This document shows, piece after piece, positions 18,614 through 27,492 of a DNA stretch of 37,462 nucleotides (within the stretch, counting starts at the first letter, position 1; every line of letters starts with the position of its first letter). Source of the stretch: an uncultured Acidimicrobiaceae bacterium (GTDB taxonomy: Bacteria; Actinomycetota; Acidimicrobiia; Acidimicrobiales; Ilumatobacteraceae); contig CAIVDG010000382.1 of assembly GCA_903904615.1 (NCBI GenBank), positions 1 through 37,462 of the forward strand. The letters run 5' to 3'. Both the position numbers and the translations under genes were made by a program. The notes beneath the pieces were generated by a model. It was not told where the DNA came from, made no database searches, and was given only the letters and a program-made list of their open reading frames with translations.

Positions 18614-19111
18614 ATGGCAGCAATCGCATTTGGAATGAGGGGCAAGATGCGTCCTCAGATATCTCCAGTTGAGGCTCACCAATTTGTTGGGGAAGAACTC
18701 TTTACCACTGACTGGCTTGAAGTCCCGGAATCCCGAGTTCTTCAATTTCGCGTCGGAACATTCGCAAATGAAGATGATGCGGACATGGATCAGTGTCTCA
18801 CCAACCCGGTTGGTTACGAAAATGTAGATGGTTTCATGTTGGTATCACTCTTGCTTCCTGCGCATTTCAACAACAATCCGATTGGCGAGCCAGGTTCATT
18901 TGGTCTGAACTACGCGCTTGAAAACGTTCGGTTCCCAGCGCCAGTGTTTCTCGGTGACCGTGTCAGAGTTGTGTGCACACTGACGGACGTTCGTGAACAC
19001 TCCAAAGGTGTTCTCATTACTACTCACAACGTGATGGACCTTGAAAACTCAGATCGGCCTTGTCTCGTGGCTGATTGGGTTGTACTTCTTCGAACTGTTG
19101 ATTCACTCTGA
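18614..19111 (+). CDS. MaoC/NodN-like hotdog-fold protein, first of a tandem pair
   Basis: This 165-residue protein is predicted to have a hotdog fold related to MaoC/NodN-type enoyl-CoA hydratases, from the pattern NVDGFMLVSLL (cf. the HGF..LSL helix of the family) followed by the FGLNYALENVRFPAPVFLGDRVRV strands and a basic-rich TTHNVM strand. The usual catalytic Asp/His pair is not evident: the His before GF is Asp, and the D-x4-H segment reads DDADMDQC. It may therefore act on a thioester by a different mechanism, or work as a heterodimer with its neighbour. GGGAGG lies seven bases before ATG 18614, and the gap to the second copy is only 11 bases. Confidence 0.7.
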   Translation: MAAIAFGMRGKMRPQISPVEAHQFVGEELFTTDWLEVPESRVLQFRVGTFANEDDADMDQCLTNPVGYENVDGFMLVSLLLPAHFNNNPIGEPGSFGLNYALENVRFPAPVFLGDRVRVVCTLTDVREHSKGVLITTHNVMDLENSDRPCLVADWVVLLRTVDSL

Positions 19112-19122
19112 TTGGTTCGGAG

Positions 19123-19620
19123 ATGGACCACAACCTCACATGGAGTTCTAGCGACAAGCGCCGCACGATTCCTTTGGAGAGGGTTGACTCGCTTCTGGGA
19201 CAAGAACTGTTCGTCACTGATTGGCGCCAAGTTGATCGTGTTCATTTAGATCACTTTCATTGGTCTGTTGATGAAGTTGATGAAAAGTCGGACATGCTGG
19301 CAAATAAAAATTTTCCGCGTGGAGAAGACAATGTTGATGGATTTATGCTTCTGTCATTGATGACGTCTGCATTTTTTAATAATTTTCCACTCGGTGGCAA
19401 GGATGTTGTTGCGTGGAATTATGGGCTAGACCGGGTTCGGTTTCCTGCAACTGTGTACTTGGAACATCACATCAGGATGCGGGCGGTGCTGACACATGTA
19501 GACCGCAAAGATTCTGGGCTGCTCACTACCAACCAAGTTGTGATGGAGATACGCGAACAAGAGCGTCCCGCAATGTTGGCTCAATTTTTAGTCATGTTGA
19601 CAACGCTTAAAGGAGATTGA
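19123..19620 (+). CDS. MaoC/NodN-like hotdog-fold protein, second of a tandem pair
   Basis: This 165-residue protein is a diverged duplicate of the preceding one, of the same length, with shared anchors (GxELFxTDW near the start, ENVDGFML/DNVDGFML, FNN.P.G, NYxLxxVRFPA, HxVxxM). Its fold and relation to MaoC/NodN hydratases are inferred as for the first copy, and here too the catalytic His-Asp pair is not visible. The two may form a heterodimeric hydratase or thioesterase. ATG 19123 has GGAG directly in front, closer than usual, so the start is slightly uncertain. The amidase gene follows 20 bases after the stop. Confidence 0.68.
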   Translation: MDHNLTWSSSDKRRTIPLERVDSLLGQELFVTDWRQVDRVHLDHFHWSVDEVDEKSDMLANKNFPRGEDNVDGFMLLSLMTSAFFNNFPLGGKDVVAWNYGLDRVRFPATVYLEHHIRMRAVLTHVDRKDSGLLTTNQVVMEIREQERPAMLAQFLVMLTTLKGD

Positions 19621-19640
19621 GAAAAGAAGTAGGGATTGAC

Positions 19641-21049
19641 ATGGGAAACTCAGATTTTGAAGATCAACCTTGGTACATGGGGGTCGTGAGGTTTCACGCC
19701 TGGTTGGAGAAAGGAAACTTAGTGCTACTGAAGTCATTGAATCTCAACTTCGCCGAATAGAGCAAGTGAACTCGAAGATCAATGCAATTGTGGCAAGTGG
19801 AAACGATGATGCTCATGACAAAGCACGTCAATTTGATAACGGGGAGTTGATTGCACCGAACATGGGGATGACGCTGACCACCAAAGTCAACGCAGATCAC
19901 GTGACATATGCGAGCGACAACGGAGTAAGACGGCTCGCGCACAACATGCCAGAAAAGACAGCTGTGTGTATTGAAGGACTCTTGGAGTCGGGAATGGCGA
20001 TGGTGGGGAGAACAAACGCACCTGCAATGTCGATGCGTTTTCACACAGACAATGAACTTCATGGAGAAACCCTCAACCCACACGGCCAACACATCTCAAG
20101 TGGCGGTTCAAGTGGCGGCGCAGCTGCGGCCGTTGCTGCTGGCCTTTGCCACGTTGCTCAGGGAAATGACGTCGGCGGTTCAATTCGCTGGCCGGCCTAC
20201 TGCAATGGAGTGATTGGTCTTCGTCCAACAATCGGACGAATGGTGACTGGCGGAACAAACGCAACTCTTCGGGGATGGTCGGCCGCAAACATGGCAACAA
20301 ATGGACCCATTGCCCGAACAATGCAAGATCTTGAATCCGCATTTATTGCGATGAATAAACCCAATTGGGCGGATCCTTTTTGGGTGCCAGTACCCCTTGA
20401 GTTCCCACTACCAAGTACACCAATAAAAAAAGTGGCATTGGTGACAACCGATTCGCTGGGGCTTCATCCTGCTGTTGTTTCCACTTTGAGAGAAGCTGGT
20501 CGGCATTTGTCCGATGCTGGATACATCGTTGAAGAAGTCTCGCCACCAATGCTTGATGAGTTATTTCAATTGTGGACGACTATTGGCTCCGTAGATATCA
20601 ATTTCGGACTCATTCCTCTGCTATCGGCAACCAACGATCCTGGTTTATCGGAAGTTTACGAGGATTGGTCACCTGCATTTTCAGATGACACCGGCGCAGG
20701 TTTCATGAAAGCTCACATGATGCGTGATCTCATTATTCGCTCGTGGAATGAATTCTTTATAGAATTTCCGTTGGCTGTATTGCCAGGATTCGCAGAACCC
20801 ATGATGCGCAGGGGCCAAGACCGTGAAGGTAACGGAGCAATGTTAAAGGTTGCCGAGCTCGGTCGTTACATGTTGAACATTCCCGCGTTGGGCATTCCCA
20901 CGATGTCCTTCCCAATGGGCCAGTACAGCGGTGCCCCCATTGGAGTGCAGATCGCTGCGCATACGTGGCGTGAAGACTTGATCATCAAGGCTGGTTACGC
21001 CCTTGAGAATCTTCGCGGAATAGTGACGCCCATCGATCCTCAATGGTGA
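19641..21049 (+). CDS. Amidase signature-family amidase, apparent one-base frameshift near start
   Basis: This enzyme of about 460-470 residues belongs to the amidase signature family, which hydrolyses amides through a Ser-cisSer-Lys triad. It shows TTKVNADH (catalytic Lys), SSGGSSGGAAAA (cis-Ser loop) and GNDVGGSIRWPAY (nucleophile Ser), followed by GLRPTIGRM. As read, the open frame can begin only at TTG 19670. However, ATG 19641, with a GGGA upstream, opens a frame MGNSDFEDQPWYMG that would join the amidase exactly if the G run at 19679-19683 had six G instead of five, giving a normal-looking WYMGGREVSRLV. I annotate from 19641 and treat this as a likely frameshift (sequence error or G-tract variation). 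It closes the hotdog operon. Confidence 0.8.
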
Positions 21050-21121
21050 ACCATTCGCGCACTACCAATTAGGGCAAGAACCTTTATTTTCCTCAAGAGG
21101 GAGATACGGTAGGTCTCCGTC

Positions 21122-22294
21122 ATGACCACACCTATTTCAACCCCTACGGGATTTGCGGCACTCGGAGTGCCTCCCGAGGTGGATAAAGGTCTTGCGGCCG
21201 CCGGATTCGCCGCACCTTTTGCCATCCAAACTGAAGCCATCCCTGTTGCCTTGCGCGGCGTCGACCTCTGCGGTCGGGCACGCACTGGTTCAGGCAAAAC
21301 CCTGGCCTTTGGGGTCCCCATGTTGGCCAGAACAACGAAGTTCTCTCGAGTACGAGCTCCGCGTGGGTTAGTGCTTGTGCCAACGCGCGAACTCGCACTG
21401 CAGGTAGCCGAAGTGTTGCAGCCGATCGGCAAAGAGTGTGACCGCGTTGTCCTGCCCGTGTACGGCGGAGCGTCTCGCGACGATCAAGTTGATGCCTTGG
21501 AAAAAGGTGTCGACATCATTGTTGCAACGCCTCTGCGATTGATTGACCTAATGAAGGGCGATGAAGTATCGCTTTTTGATGTGGAAGTCGTTGTTCTTGA
21601 CGAAGCCGACCGCATGGCCGACGAAGGATTCACTCCGCAAGTGGAGTGGGTGTTGCGCCATGTCACTAGCGAACATCAAACGATGTTGTTCTCGGCCACA
21701 TTGGACGGCCAAGTGGGCAACCTTGTGCGTCGCTACATGAAGTCACCAGACGAAGTGAGTATTGATTCGCCCACTGACACTGTGGGAACAATGCACCATT
21801 TGTTTTTGGCTATCCACAAGATGGACAAAGACAAAGTGATTGCCGCAATTGTTGAGTCAACCGGAAAGACAGTTGTGTTCTGTGACACGAAGCGTTTGTG
21901 CGACAGAGTGACAGAGAACTTGCAAGACCTTGGTGTGAATGCGGCGGCGATTCATGGCGACCTCACGCAAGCTGCGCGAGAAAAGGCAATTGTTCGTTTC
22001 ACCGATAACCAATTGAAGGTTCTCGTGGCCACAGATGTGGCTGCTCGAGGCATCGACATAGATGACGTGGCATGCGTCATCCATTACGTGCCACCAATTG
22101 ACACGAAGGCGTACTTGCACCGTTCGGGTCGTACTGCTCGCGCAGGTCGCGATGGTTGGGCTGTCACATTGGCTGAATACAACCAGCACACCACGTGCCG
22201 CATCATTCAGCGTGCGTTACGTCTTTCGTTGTCTGCACCAGTTGAGGTGTTCTCGAACGACAAGCGCCTGTCTGACTTGAATTCATTCTTGTAA
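21122..22294 (+). CDS. DEAD-box ATP-dependent RNA helicase
   Basis: This 390-residue RNA helicase consists of the two RecA-like domains only. The motifs are all visible: FAALGV with Q motif (PFAIQTEAIP), ARTGSGKT, PTRELA, ATPLRL in place of the usual TPGR, DEAD, SAT, ARGID and HRSGRTAR. It lacks the long basic C-terminal tail of RhlE/DeaD proteins and ends soon after the second domain, so specificity probably comes from partners. Such enzymes unwind RNA duplexes in ribosome assembly or mRNA turnover, often in the cold. It stands alone, with about 70 bases on each side. Confidence 0.93.
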   Translation: MTTPISTPTGFAALGVPPEVDKGLAAAGFAAPFAIQTEAIPVALRGVDLCGRARTGSGKTLAFGVPMLARTTKFSRVRAPRGLVLVPTRELALQVAEVLQPIGKECDRVVLPVYGGASRDDQVDALEKGVDIIVATPLRLIDLMKGDEVSLFDVEVVVLDEADRMADEGFTPQVEWVLRHVTSEHQTMLFSATLDGQVGNLVRRYMKSPDEVSIDSPTDTVGTMHHLFLAIHKMDKDKVIAAIVESTGKTVVFCDTKRLCDRVTENLQDLGVNAAAIHGDLTQAAREKAIVRFTDNQLKVLVATDVAARGIDIDDVACVIHYVPPIDTKAYLHRSGRTARAGRDGWAVTLAEYNQHTTCRIIQRALRLSLSAPVEVFSNDKRLSDLNSFL

Positions 22295-22370
22295 CACAGC
22301 ATTGGTGCCATTCAGTACAGTGGGCCTAGACACAATCTTGAGGCAAATGCTTCAAGATGGGGGAGTTACT

Positions 22371-24164
22371 GTGAAACTGAAAACAGCACTTGCGACCTGC
22401 GTGGTTGTAGCAACACTTGCTGCCAGTGGGGGAACTGCTTTGTCGGTTCCGACAGAAGACGAGCAAATCCCTAGTCCACATACATCGGCTACAGGCGCCC
22501 ATGGTGTGGAGATGAATGAAGTATCTGGTCTTCGAGACAATGTTTCTGTCTTGGTGGGTAGTGGAGGAACAAAGATTTGCTCGTCCACGCTTGATCCTTC
22601 GTGCTCCACTTCTGGTGGGTATTACTTCCGTGCGGTGCTTGGCCCATGCACAACCACAACGACAGTGGATTGCATCGAAGGAGTGAGTGCAACGCGTGGC
22701 GGCACTGTGAGTAGTGGTGCGTTCTCGCGATTCTTCCCCGCAAGAGGTGTCACTGACTTCACAGGTTCCACTGCAGATGGTGTACCTGATGGAGTAGCAC
22801 CCGGTCTCTGGAGTTTTCCATCGGTTCCACATTCAAACGGAACCGACTACCAGGTGACGGTTCAAATTGTTGGGTCCAAGAAGAACGGAAATGCGCTCAG
22901 CCCGCAACGAACCTTCTTTGCGAACATCACGCCAGTCAGCATTTATCAAACGACGTGTGCCCCTCAATTCAATGGTCATTGCATGGATACCTATTACGAA
23001 GGAACTGGTTCAAACGGAATGCCTACTGTTCGTTTTGCAGGCGTTGCCGCAGACCAAGACGGTGGTTTTCGTTGTCAGAACTGGGGCGAAAATTCGCAAT
23101 GTGCCTTGAAGCATGCATTTCCATCGGATGTGAAGTTCTCTCTGAAGGTGCGCCTTCGCACCACCCCTCATGGTTGGCTCCATGGGCGCATGCTTGATCC
23201 AGTTGCAACAATTACCACCGAATCAAATGTCACTACGGTTGTAGTGGAAGCTGCTCCAGTGAAGGTCCCCGTTGTTGCGGCATCAGCAGATTGGTCTGCA
23301 CTGCCCGCATCAATTCAGCAGTTCTTCTCTACATGTGCAACGTGTGGCACTCGCCGTCACGACAACCAGCTTTTCAATCCCGCTGTGCGAAACCTGGTGT
23401 CTCAGCCACTTGCGTACAAGACCACATCATTCGAACAATTAGAACTGTGGAAATCGTTTACTGCCGATTCGGCGTATGCAGTGCCTTCCGTGTGGAATGT
23501 GCGAACGCTGAGTGACTCAGAGATGTCAAACGCCCCCTCGTGTATCCGTAATGGAGGCGGCGTCACGGGAGTGGTGTCTACCAATGCCACGCTCTACGCG
23601 GAAGGTCCACCTGCGTATGACTCGACACGAGGAACACTCTCGTACAAAGTTGCTGCACCGCATTACATGCGCGATGGAGTGACTCCGTTCTCGGGTTACT
23701 ACGGATTGTTGCTTCGTGAAGATGTTGCAGAGTGCCTCTACGGGGCACCAGATTTCACTTCCGCATCAACAGTGACTGTGTCATCAGAAAGTGGCGCCAC
23801 AAAAGCCGCCACCACAACCATGTCGCGCACAAACGGATGGTTCCGGTTTGTTGCAAATGGATACACGCACTCGGCTCCCACTGTGAAAGTGAAACTCAGC
23901 CCGAAGTGGCCCACATTGCGTGCGGGTCGGAAACTTTCCACGAAAACCATTGCAAAGTCGTATGGCATGTCGGTTCCAACGAAGGCGACAGTGACCGCAG
24001 CAGTTTCTTCAAGGTCGACGAAAGTCTGCTCCGTGAAGGCTGGCACGATTGTTGGTAAACGGAAGGGAACATGCACACTGAAAATCAGTGTGAAACCTGC
24101 GCCGACTAAGAAAGTTCCACGACCAAAGACAGTCTCAAAGACTGTCAAAGTCGTTATTTCATAG
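22371..24164 (+). CDS. Secreted hypothetical protein with C-terminal cysteine-containing Ig-like module
   Basis: This is a 597-residue exported protein of unknown function. GTG 22371 (GGGGAG six bases upstream) gives a clear signal peptide (VKLKTALATCVVVATLAASGGTALS). The mature part is rich in Thr, Ser, Val and paired cysteines, with no recognisable enzyme motif. The last 90 residues (from about PTLRAGRKLSTKTIAKSYG to the end) form a basic beta-rich module with two cysteines (VCSVKAG and GTCTLKIS), a kind of C-terminal domain common in secreted proteins of Acidimicrobiia. The frame extends upstream to 22302, but that adds a non-signal stretch and is rejected. It ends two bases before the convergent leuD stop. 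Confidence 0.75.
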   Translation: MKLKTALATCVVVATLAASGGTALSVPTEDEQIPSPHTSATGAHGVEMNEVSGLRDNVSVLVGSGGTKICSSTLDPSCSTSGGYYFRAVLGPCTTTTTVDCIEGVSATRGGTVSSGAFSRFFPARGVTDFTGSTADGVPDGVAPGLWSFPSVPHSNGTDYQVTVQIVGSKKNGNALSPQRTFFANITPVSIYQTTCAPQFNGHCMDTYYEGTGSNGMPTVRFAGVAADQDGGFRCQNWGENSQCALKHAFPSDVKFSLKVRLRTTPHGWLHGRMLDPVATITTESNVTTVVVEAAPVKVPVVAASADWSALPASIQQFFSTCATCGTRRHDNQLFNPAVRNLVSQPLAYKTTSFEQLELWKSFTADSAYAVPSVWNVRTLSDSEMSNAPSCIRNGGGVTGVVSTNATLYAEGPPAYDSTRGTLSYKVAAPHYMRDGVTPFSGYYGLLLREDVAECLYGAPDFTSASTVTVSSESGATKAATTTMSRTNGWFRFVANGYTHSAPTVKVKLSPKWPTLRAGRKLSTKTIAKSYGMSVPTKATVTAAVSSRSTKVCSVKAGTIVGKRKGTCTLKISVKPAPTKKVPRPKTVSKTVKVVIS

Positions 24165-24166
24165 AT

Positions 24167-24754
24167 TTATGCACGTAGCCAAGATGGACGAGTCTTTTCG
24201 AACTCGTTGATCTTGTCGGCATGAGTCATCGTGATGCCAATGTCGTCGAGACCGTTCAAGAAACGGTGTTGCGTTGGCGCATCCATAGGGAACGATTCGC
24301 TGAATCCGGCTGATGGAACTTCCACCAGCAAGCGCTCCATGTCAACGGTGATTTCTGTTGACGCATCGTTCTCAACAAGGTCCCACAACTTTTCCACCGA
24401 CGACAAAGGCAGTATCACTGGGGCTAGACCATTCTTGGTGCAGTTGTTGCGGAAGATGTCGGAGAAACTCGGCGCAATGACAGCATCGAATCCGTACTGC
24501 TGAATTGCCCACACTGCGTGCTCGCGTGACGAGCCAACGCCGAAGCTTGGGCCAGCAATCAGAATGCTTGCACCTGCGTAACGCTCATCGTTCAGCACGA
24601 AGCTGCGATCGTCACGCCACGTGGAGAACAACCCCGCTTCAAAGCCTGTGCGCTCCACACGCTTCAGCCAGTCGGCAGGAATGATTTGGTCGGTGTCAAC
24701 GTCGCTTCGCTTCAGTGGAACTCCACGACCGGTGAGAATGCGTACAGATTTCAT
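24167..24754 (-). CDS. leuD: 3-isopropylmalate dehydratase small subunit
   Basis: This 195-residue subunit forms isopropylmalate isomerase with LeuC, converting 2- to 3-isopropylmalate in leucine synthesis. The aconitase swivel-domain motif [22 protein letters not shown] is present, with [15 protein letters not shown] near the start and [18 protein letters not shown]. Length and content are normal for LeuD. Its ATG overlaps the leuC stop as ATGA, with AGGAG upstream, so it is translated in step with leuC. Confidence 0.97.
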   Translation of the reverse strand: MKSVRILTGRGVPLKRSDVDTDQIIPADWLKRVERTGFEAGLFSTWRDDRSFVLNDERYAGASILIAGPSFGVGSSREHAVWAIQQYGFDAVIAPSFSDIFRNNCTKNGLAPVILPLSSVEKLWDLVENDASTEITVDMERLLVEVPSAGFSESFPMDAPTQHRFLNGLDDIGITMTHADKINEFEKTRPSWLRA

Positions 24755-26154
24755 TTCAAATCTCCTGGGCTAGCGAAGTGTCCGGCAACTGCTGTTGCCG
24801 CAGCGACGGCGGGGGAGACAAGGTGAGTGCGTCCACCGCGACCCTGACGTCCTTCGAAGTTTCTGTTGCTGGTGCTTGCAGCACGTTCGCCGGGTGCAAG
24901 CTTGTCGGGGTTCATTGCAAGACACATGCTGCATCCAGGTTCGCGGAAGTCAACACCGGCCTCAATAAGAATTTTGTCCAGTCCTTCAGCAATTGCTTGT
25001 GTACGTACAGCGTGGCTACCAGGAACCACCATTGCGCGCTTTACAGAGACTTTGCGTCCTTTGAATACTGCAGCTGCTGCACGAATATCTTCAATACGAC
25101 CGTTGGTGCATGAACCAATGAACACGGTGTCTACGGGGACATCGCGCATGTTGGTCCCTGGTGTAAGTCCCATGTAGTCGAGCGCACGCTGAATGGTGTC
25201 TGCAGCGGTGTCGTCGGCAGCATCTGATGGCGAAGGAATGACTCCGTCGATTGGTAGCACCTGTGCAGGGTTTGTTCCCCAGCTGACGTATGGCGTCAAC
25301 GTTGTTGCATCAATGAAGACTTCTTTGTCCCAAACGGCACCGTCGTCTGTCTTCAATTCTTTCCATGCAGCAACAGCGGCATCCCACTGAGCACCTGTTG
25401 GTGCGTGCTCGCGACCCTTCAAGTATTCAAAAGTGGTGTCGTCAGGAGCGATGAGGCCAGCTTTTGCACCAGCTTCAATGCTCATGTTGCACACAGTCAT
25501 GCGGCCTTCCATGGACAACGCGCGAATTGCAGAACCGCGGTATTCAATAACGTGACCAATTCCGCCGCCGGTACCAATCTTTCCGATGATGGCAAGAATG
25601 ATGTCTTTTGCGGTTACACCTGCAGGCACATCGCCATCAACGGTGACCGACATCCACTTCGGACGTGATTGCGGAAGAGTCTGTGTTGCAAGAACATGTT
25701 CCACTTCGCTGGTTCCAATGCCAAATGCAAGCGCGCCAAATGCACCGTGCGTTGCTGTGTGGCTGTCACCGCACACAATGGTCATGCCGGGCAATGTGCG
25801 ACCTTGCTCTGGTCCAATGACGTGAACAATTCCTTGATGATCGTTGCCCATAGGGAAGTGCGTGAAGCCGAACTCTGCGGCGTTGTCGCGAAGCACTTGC
25901 ACCTGTCGTGCAGAAATGGGGTCTGCAATGGGAAGGTGAATGTCCGCAGTAGGAACGTTGTGGTCTTCCGTTGCAATTGTGAGGTCGGGGCGACGCAAGG
26001 GGCGTCCGGTCATGCGGAGACCGTCGAACGCCTGAGGGCTGGTGACTTCATGCACCAAGTGCAAGTCGATGTACAGAAGGTCGGCTTCGCCGTCGGCGCG
26101 GTGAACCACGTGCTGGTCCCACACCTTCTGGGGGAGTGTTAATGGTGTCGACAT
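24751..26154 (-). CDS. leuC: 3-isopropylmalate dehydratase large subunit
   Basis: This 467-residue subunit carries the [4Fe-4S] cluster of isopropylmalate isomerase. Cluster cysteines are seen in [10 protein letters not shown] and in [11 protein letters not shown], and [21 protein letters not shown] is the typical aconitase-family active-site segment. Start ATG 26154 has AAAGGA upstream. Its promoter faces the IclR regulator gene across the palindrome at 26194-26213. leuD follows with a 4-base overlap. Confidence 0.97.
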   Translation of the reverse strand: MSTPLTLPQKVWDQHVVHRADGEADLLYIDLHLVHEVTSPQAFDGLRMTGRPLRRPDLTIATEDHNVPTADIHLPIADPISARQVQVLRDNAAEFGFTHFPMGNDHQGIVHVIGPEQGRTLPGMTIVCGDSHTATHGAFGALAFGIGTSEVEHVLATQTLPQSRPKWMSVTVDGDVPAGVTAKDIILAIIGKIGTGGGIGHVIEYRGSAIRALSMEGRMTVCNMSIEAGAKAGLIAPDDTTFEYLKGREHAPTGAQWDAAVAAWKELKTDDGAVWDKEVFIDATTLTPYVSWGTNPAQVLPIDGVIPSPSDAADDTAADTIQRALDYMGLTPGTNMRDVPVDTVFIGSCTNGRIEDIRAAAAVFKGRKVSVKRAMVVPGSHAVRTQAIAEGLDKILIEAGVDFREPGCSMCLAMNPDKLAPGERAASTSNRNFEGRQGRGGRTHLVSPAVAAATAVAGHFASPGDLK

Positions 26155-26193
26155 TCGGATCCTTTCGGAATCGCGTAGTGCGTTGTCTCAGTA

Positions 26194-26213
26194 TATGGGA
26201 TATACTTCCCATA
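26194..26213. promoter_or_regulatory. Operator and divergent promoters between leuC and the IclR regulator
   Basis: TATGGGATATACTTCCCATA is a perfect 7-base inverted repeat with a six-base spacer. A TATACT hexamer is present on the plus strand inside the spacer (26201-26206) and on the minus strand at 26190-26195, so one palindrome would cover both -10 regions. IclR-type regulators of this kind (NdgR in Streptomyces, LtbR in Corynebacterium) are known to control leuCD. Autoregulation and leuCD repression are inferred. No -35 at the ideal distance is clear on either side. Confidence 0.7.
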
Positions 26214-26215
26214 CA

Positions 26216-26866
26216 ATGGACAGCGTATCAGGGGTAGGGGTTCTCGACAAGGCGTTTCTTGTTTTGAATGCACTTGTCACACGCCCTCTTTCGCTTGCCG
26301 AAGCCGTTGACGAAACAGGTATTCCGCGCGCCACATGCCATCGGTTGTTGTCGGCGTTAGAAGCACATGGTGCGGTTCGACGTAATGACGATGGGTTGTA
26401 TTGCGTTGGTCCCACTATGGCTGGTTTAGGTCGTGCAGCAGGGTCGCAGTTCCCGTTTCTTGGTCGTGCACGCGAGGTTGCAACCGATGTTCGCGATCGC
26501 ACCGGAGAAAGCGTTCAAGTGTTTGTTCCTGAAACCGATGGTCGACGTTGCGTGGTGTCGCTGGAGTCCCCAAACGGTCTTCGTTGGATTGTTGCCGAAG
26601 GCGCGTTGTTTCCGCTGACGCGTGGTTCTGCAGGCAAAGTGTTGAGCAACGCAAAGTTGGCGGCTGGCGGATGGATCGAGTCGGTGGAAGAGCGCGTAAA
26701 GGGCGTTGCGTCAGTAAGTGCGCCTGTGTTCGATGCGGCTGGCGATGTGATTGCAGCTTTTTCTGTGTCTGGTCCGCTTGAACGGATGAGTAGAACTCCA
26801 GGTTCGAAATACGGTTCCGTTGTGGCGCGTGCCGCAAAGACACTCACCGATTTCCTTCAGGGGTAG
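26216..26866 (+). CDS. IclR-family regulator of leucine synthesis (NdgR/LtbR-like)
   Basis: This 216-residue regulator has an N-terminal winged helix-turn-helix (LSLAEAVDETGIPRATCHRLLSALEAHG) and a C-terminal IclR effector domain (for example SGPLERMSRTPG near the end). The location divergent from leuCD and the size match NdgR/LtbR, which repress leucine biosynthesis genes in actinobacteria. The open frame begins at 26183, but ATG 26216 fits family starts better. There is no ribosome binding site in front of it and a -10 hexamer ends ten bases upstream, so the mRNA is probably leaderless. The palindrome at 26194-26213 lies on its own promoter, which suggests autorepression. Confidence 0.88.
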   Translation: MDSVSGVGVLDKAFLVLNALVTRPLSLAEAVDETGIPRATCHRLLSALEAHGAVRRNDDGLYCVGPTMAGLGRAAGSQFPFLGRAREVATDVRDRTGESVQVFVPETDGRRCVVSLESPNGLRWIVAEGALFPLTRGSAGKVLSNAKLAAGGWIESVEERVKGVASVSAPVFDAAGDVIAAFSVSGPLERMSRTPGSKYGSVVARAAKTLTDFLQG

Positions 26867-26901
26867 TGCCAAATCCTTATTGTGTGTGTCCACATGGCGG
26901 C

Positions 26902-27405
26902 ATGAATGACGACACTCCTCAAACACCCATCGCACTTGCAGAGATCACCGATATTGCAATCGGGGTTGAAATGAAGCTGCACGAACTACTCGACACTTTC
27001 GAGCTTCCTGGAGCTCGTCTCTACGGTGTGAATTGTGCAGCACGACCCACTACTGAGCCCAACTTGTGTTCTCTCGCTCAACATCCCGATGTCTACGAAC
27101 TACTCGATTCTCCTTCTAGTGCGTTGGCGCGCATGTTTGACGCAGCAGCAATTGTGACCACCGGCTGGGCCGCACCACTCGGACCAGACGGAACTGTTGA
27201 TGGTGCACCCAGTGAGCACGCTCTACGACGTCGCGTACGACTCGTGGTCGCCGTCGCAGATCATGGCGTTGCAAGTGTGTTGCGATTCGCCGACGACCCC
27301 GAAGATGTTGTCACCGACCCTGGCTCGGCTACAGGTTCGTTGGCCGATGCCATCACACGTTTCTGGTTTGACCCCCCCATTAACTTGCCTGCCAGTACAG
27401 AGTGA
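26902..27405 (+). CDS. Hypothetical protein
   Basis: This 167-residue soluble acidic protein lies 35 bases after the IclR gene on the same strand. ATG 26902 has a GGCGG nearby, and a GTG at 26866 overlapping the IclR stop is an alternative. Residues around LARMFDAAAIVTTGWAAPLGPDG and RRRVRLVVAVADHGVASVLRFADDPEDV look like a small alpha/beta domain. I do not recognise the family and see no catalytic motif or membrane segment. Its place between the leucine regulator and nadA says little about its role. Confidence 0.6.
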   Translation: MNDDTPQTPIALAEITDIAIGVEMKLHELLDTFELPGARLYGVNCAARPTTEPNLCSLAQHPDVYELLDSPSSALARMFDAAAIVTTGWAAPLGPDGTVDGAPSEHALRRRVRLVVAVADHGVASVLRFADDPEDVVTDPGSATGSLADAITRFWFDPPINLPASTE

Positions 27406-27414
27406 ACGTGCGTG

Positions 27415-27454
27415 TTTTCACAAGGAACGGTGTGTGGCGTGCAACTTTTCACAA
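27415..27454. promoter_or_regulatory. Direct repeat TTTTCACAA x2 upstream of nadA
   Basis: TTTTCACAA occurs at 27415-27423 and again at 27446-27454, 31 bases apart (about three helical turns). A related inverted copy, TTGTGACAA, lies at 27491-27499 over the nadA start. Equal spacing on one face of the helix would suit a repressor of the NAD operon. No regulator is encoded nearby, so this is only a candidate. Confidence 0.35.
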
Positions 27455-27492
27455 TGGCGCAAAAGCGATGAAAGACACCTAGCCTTTTCTTT

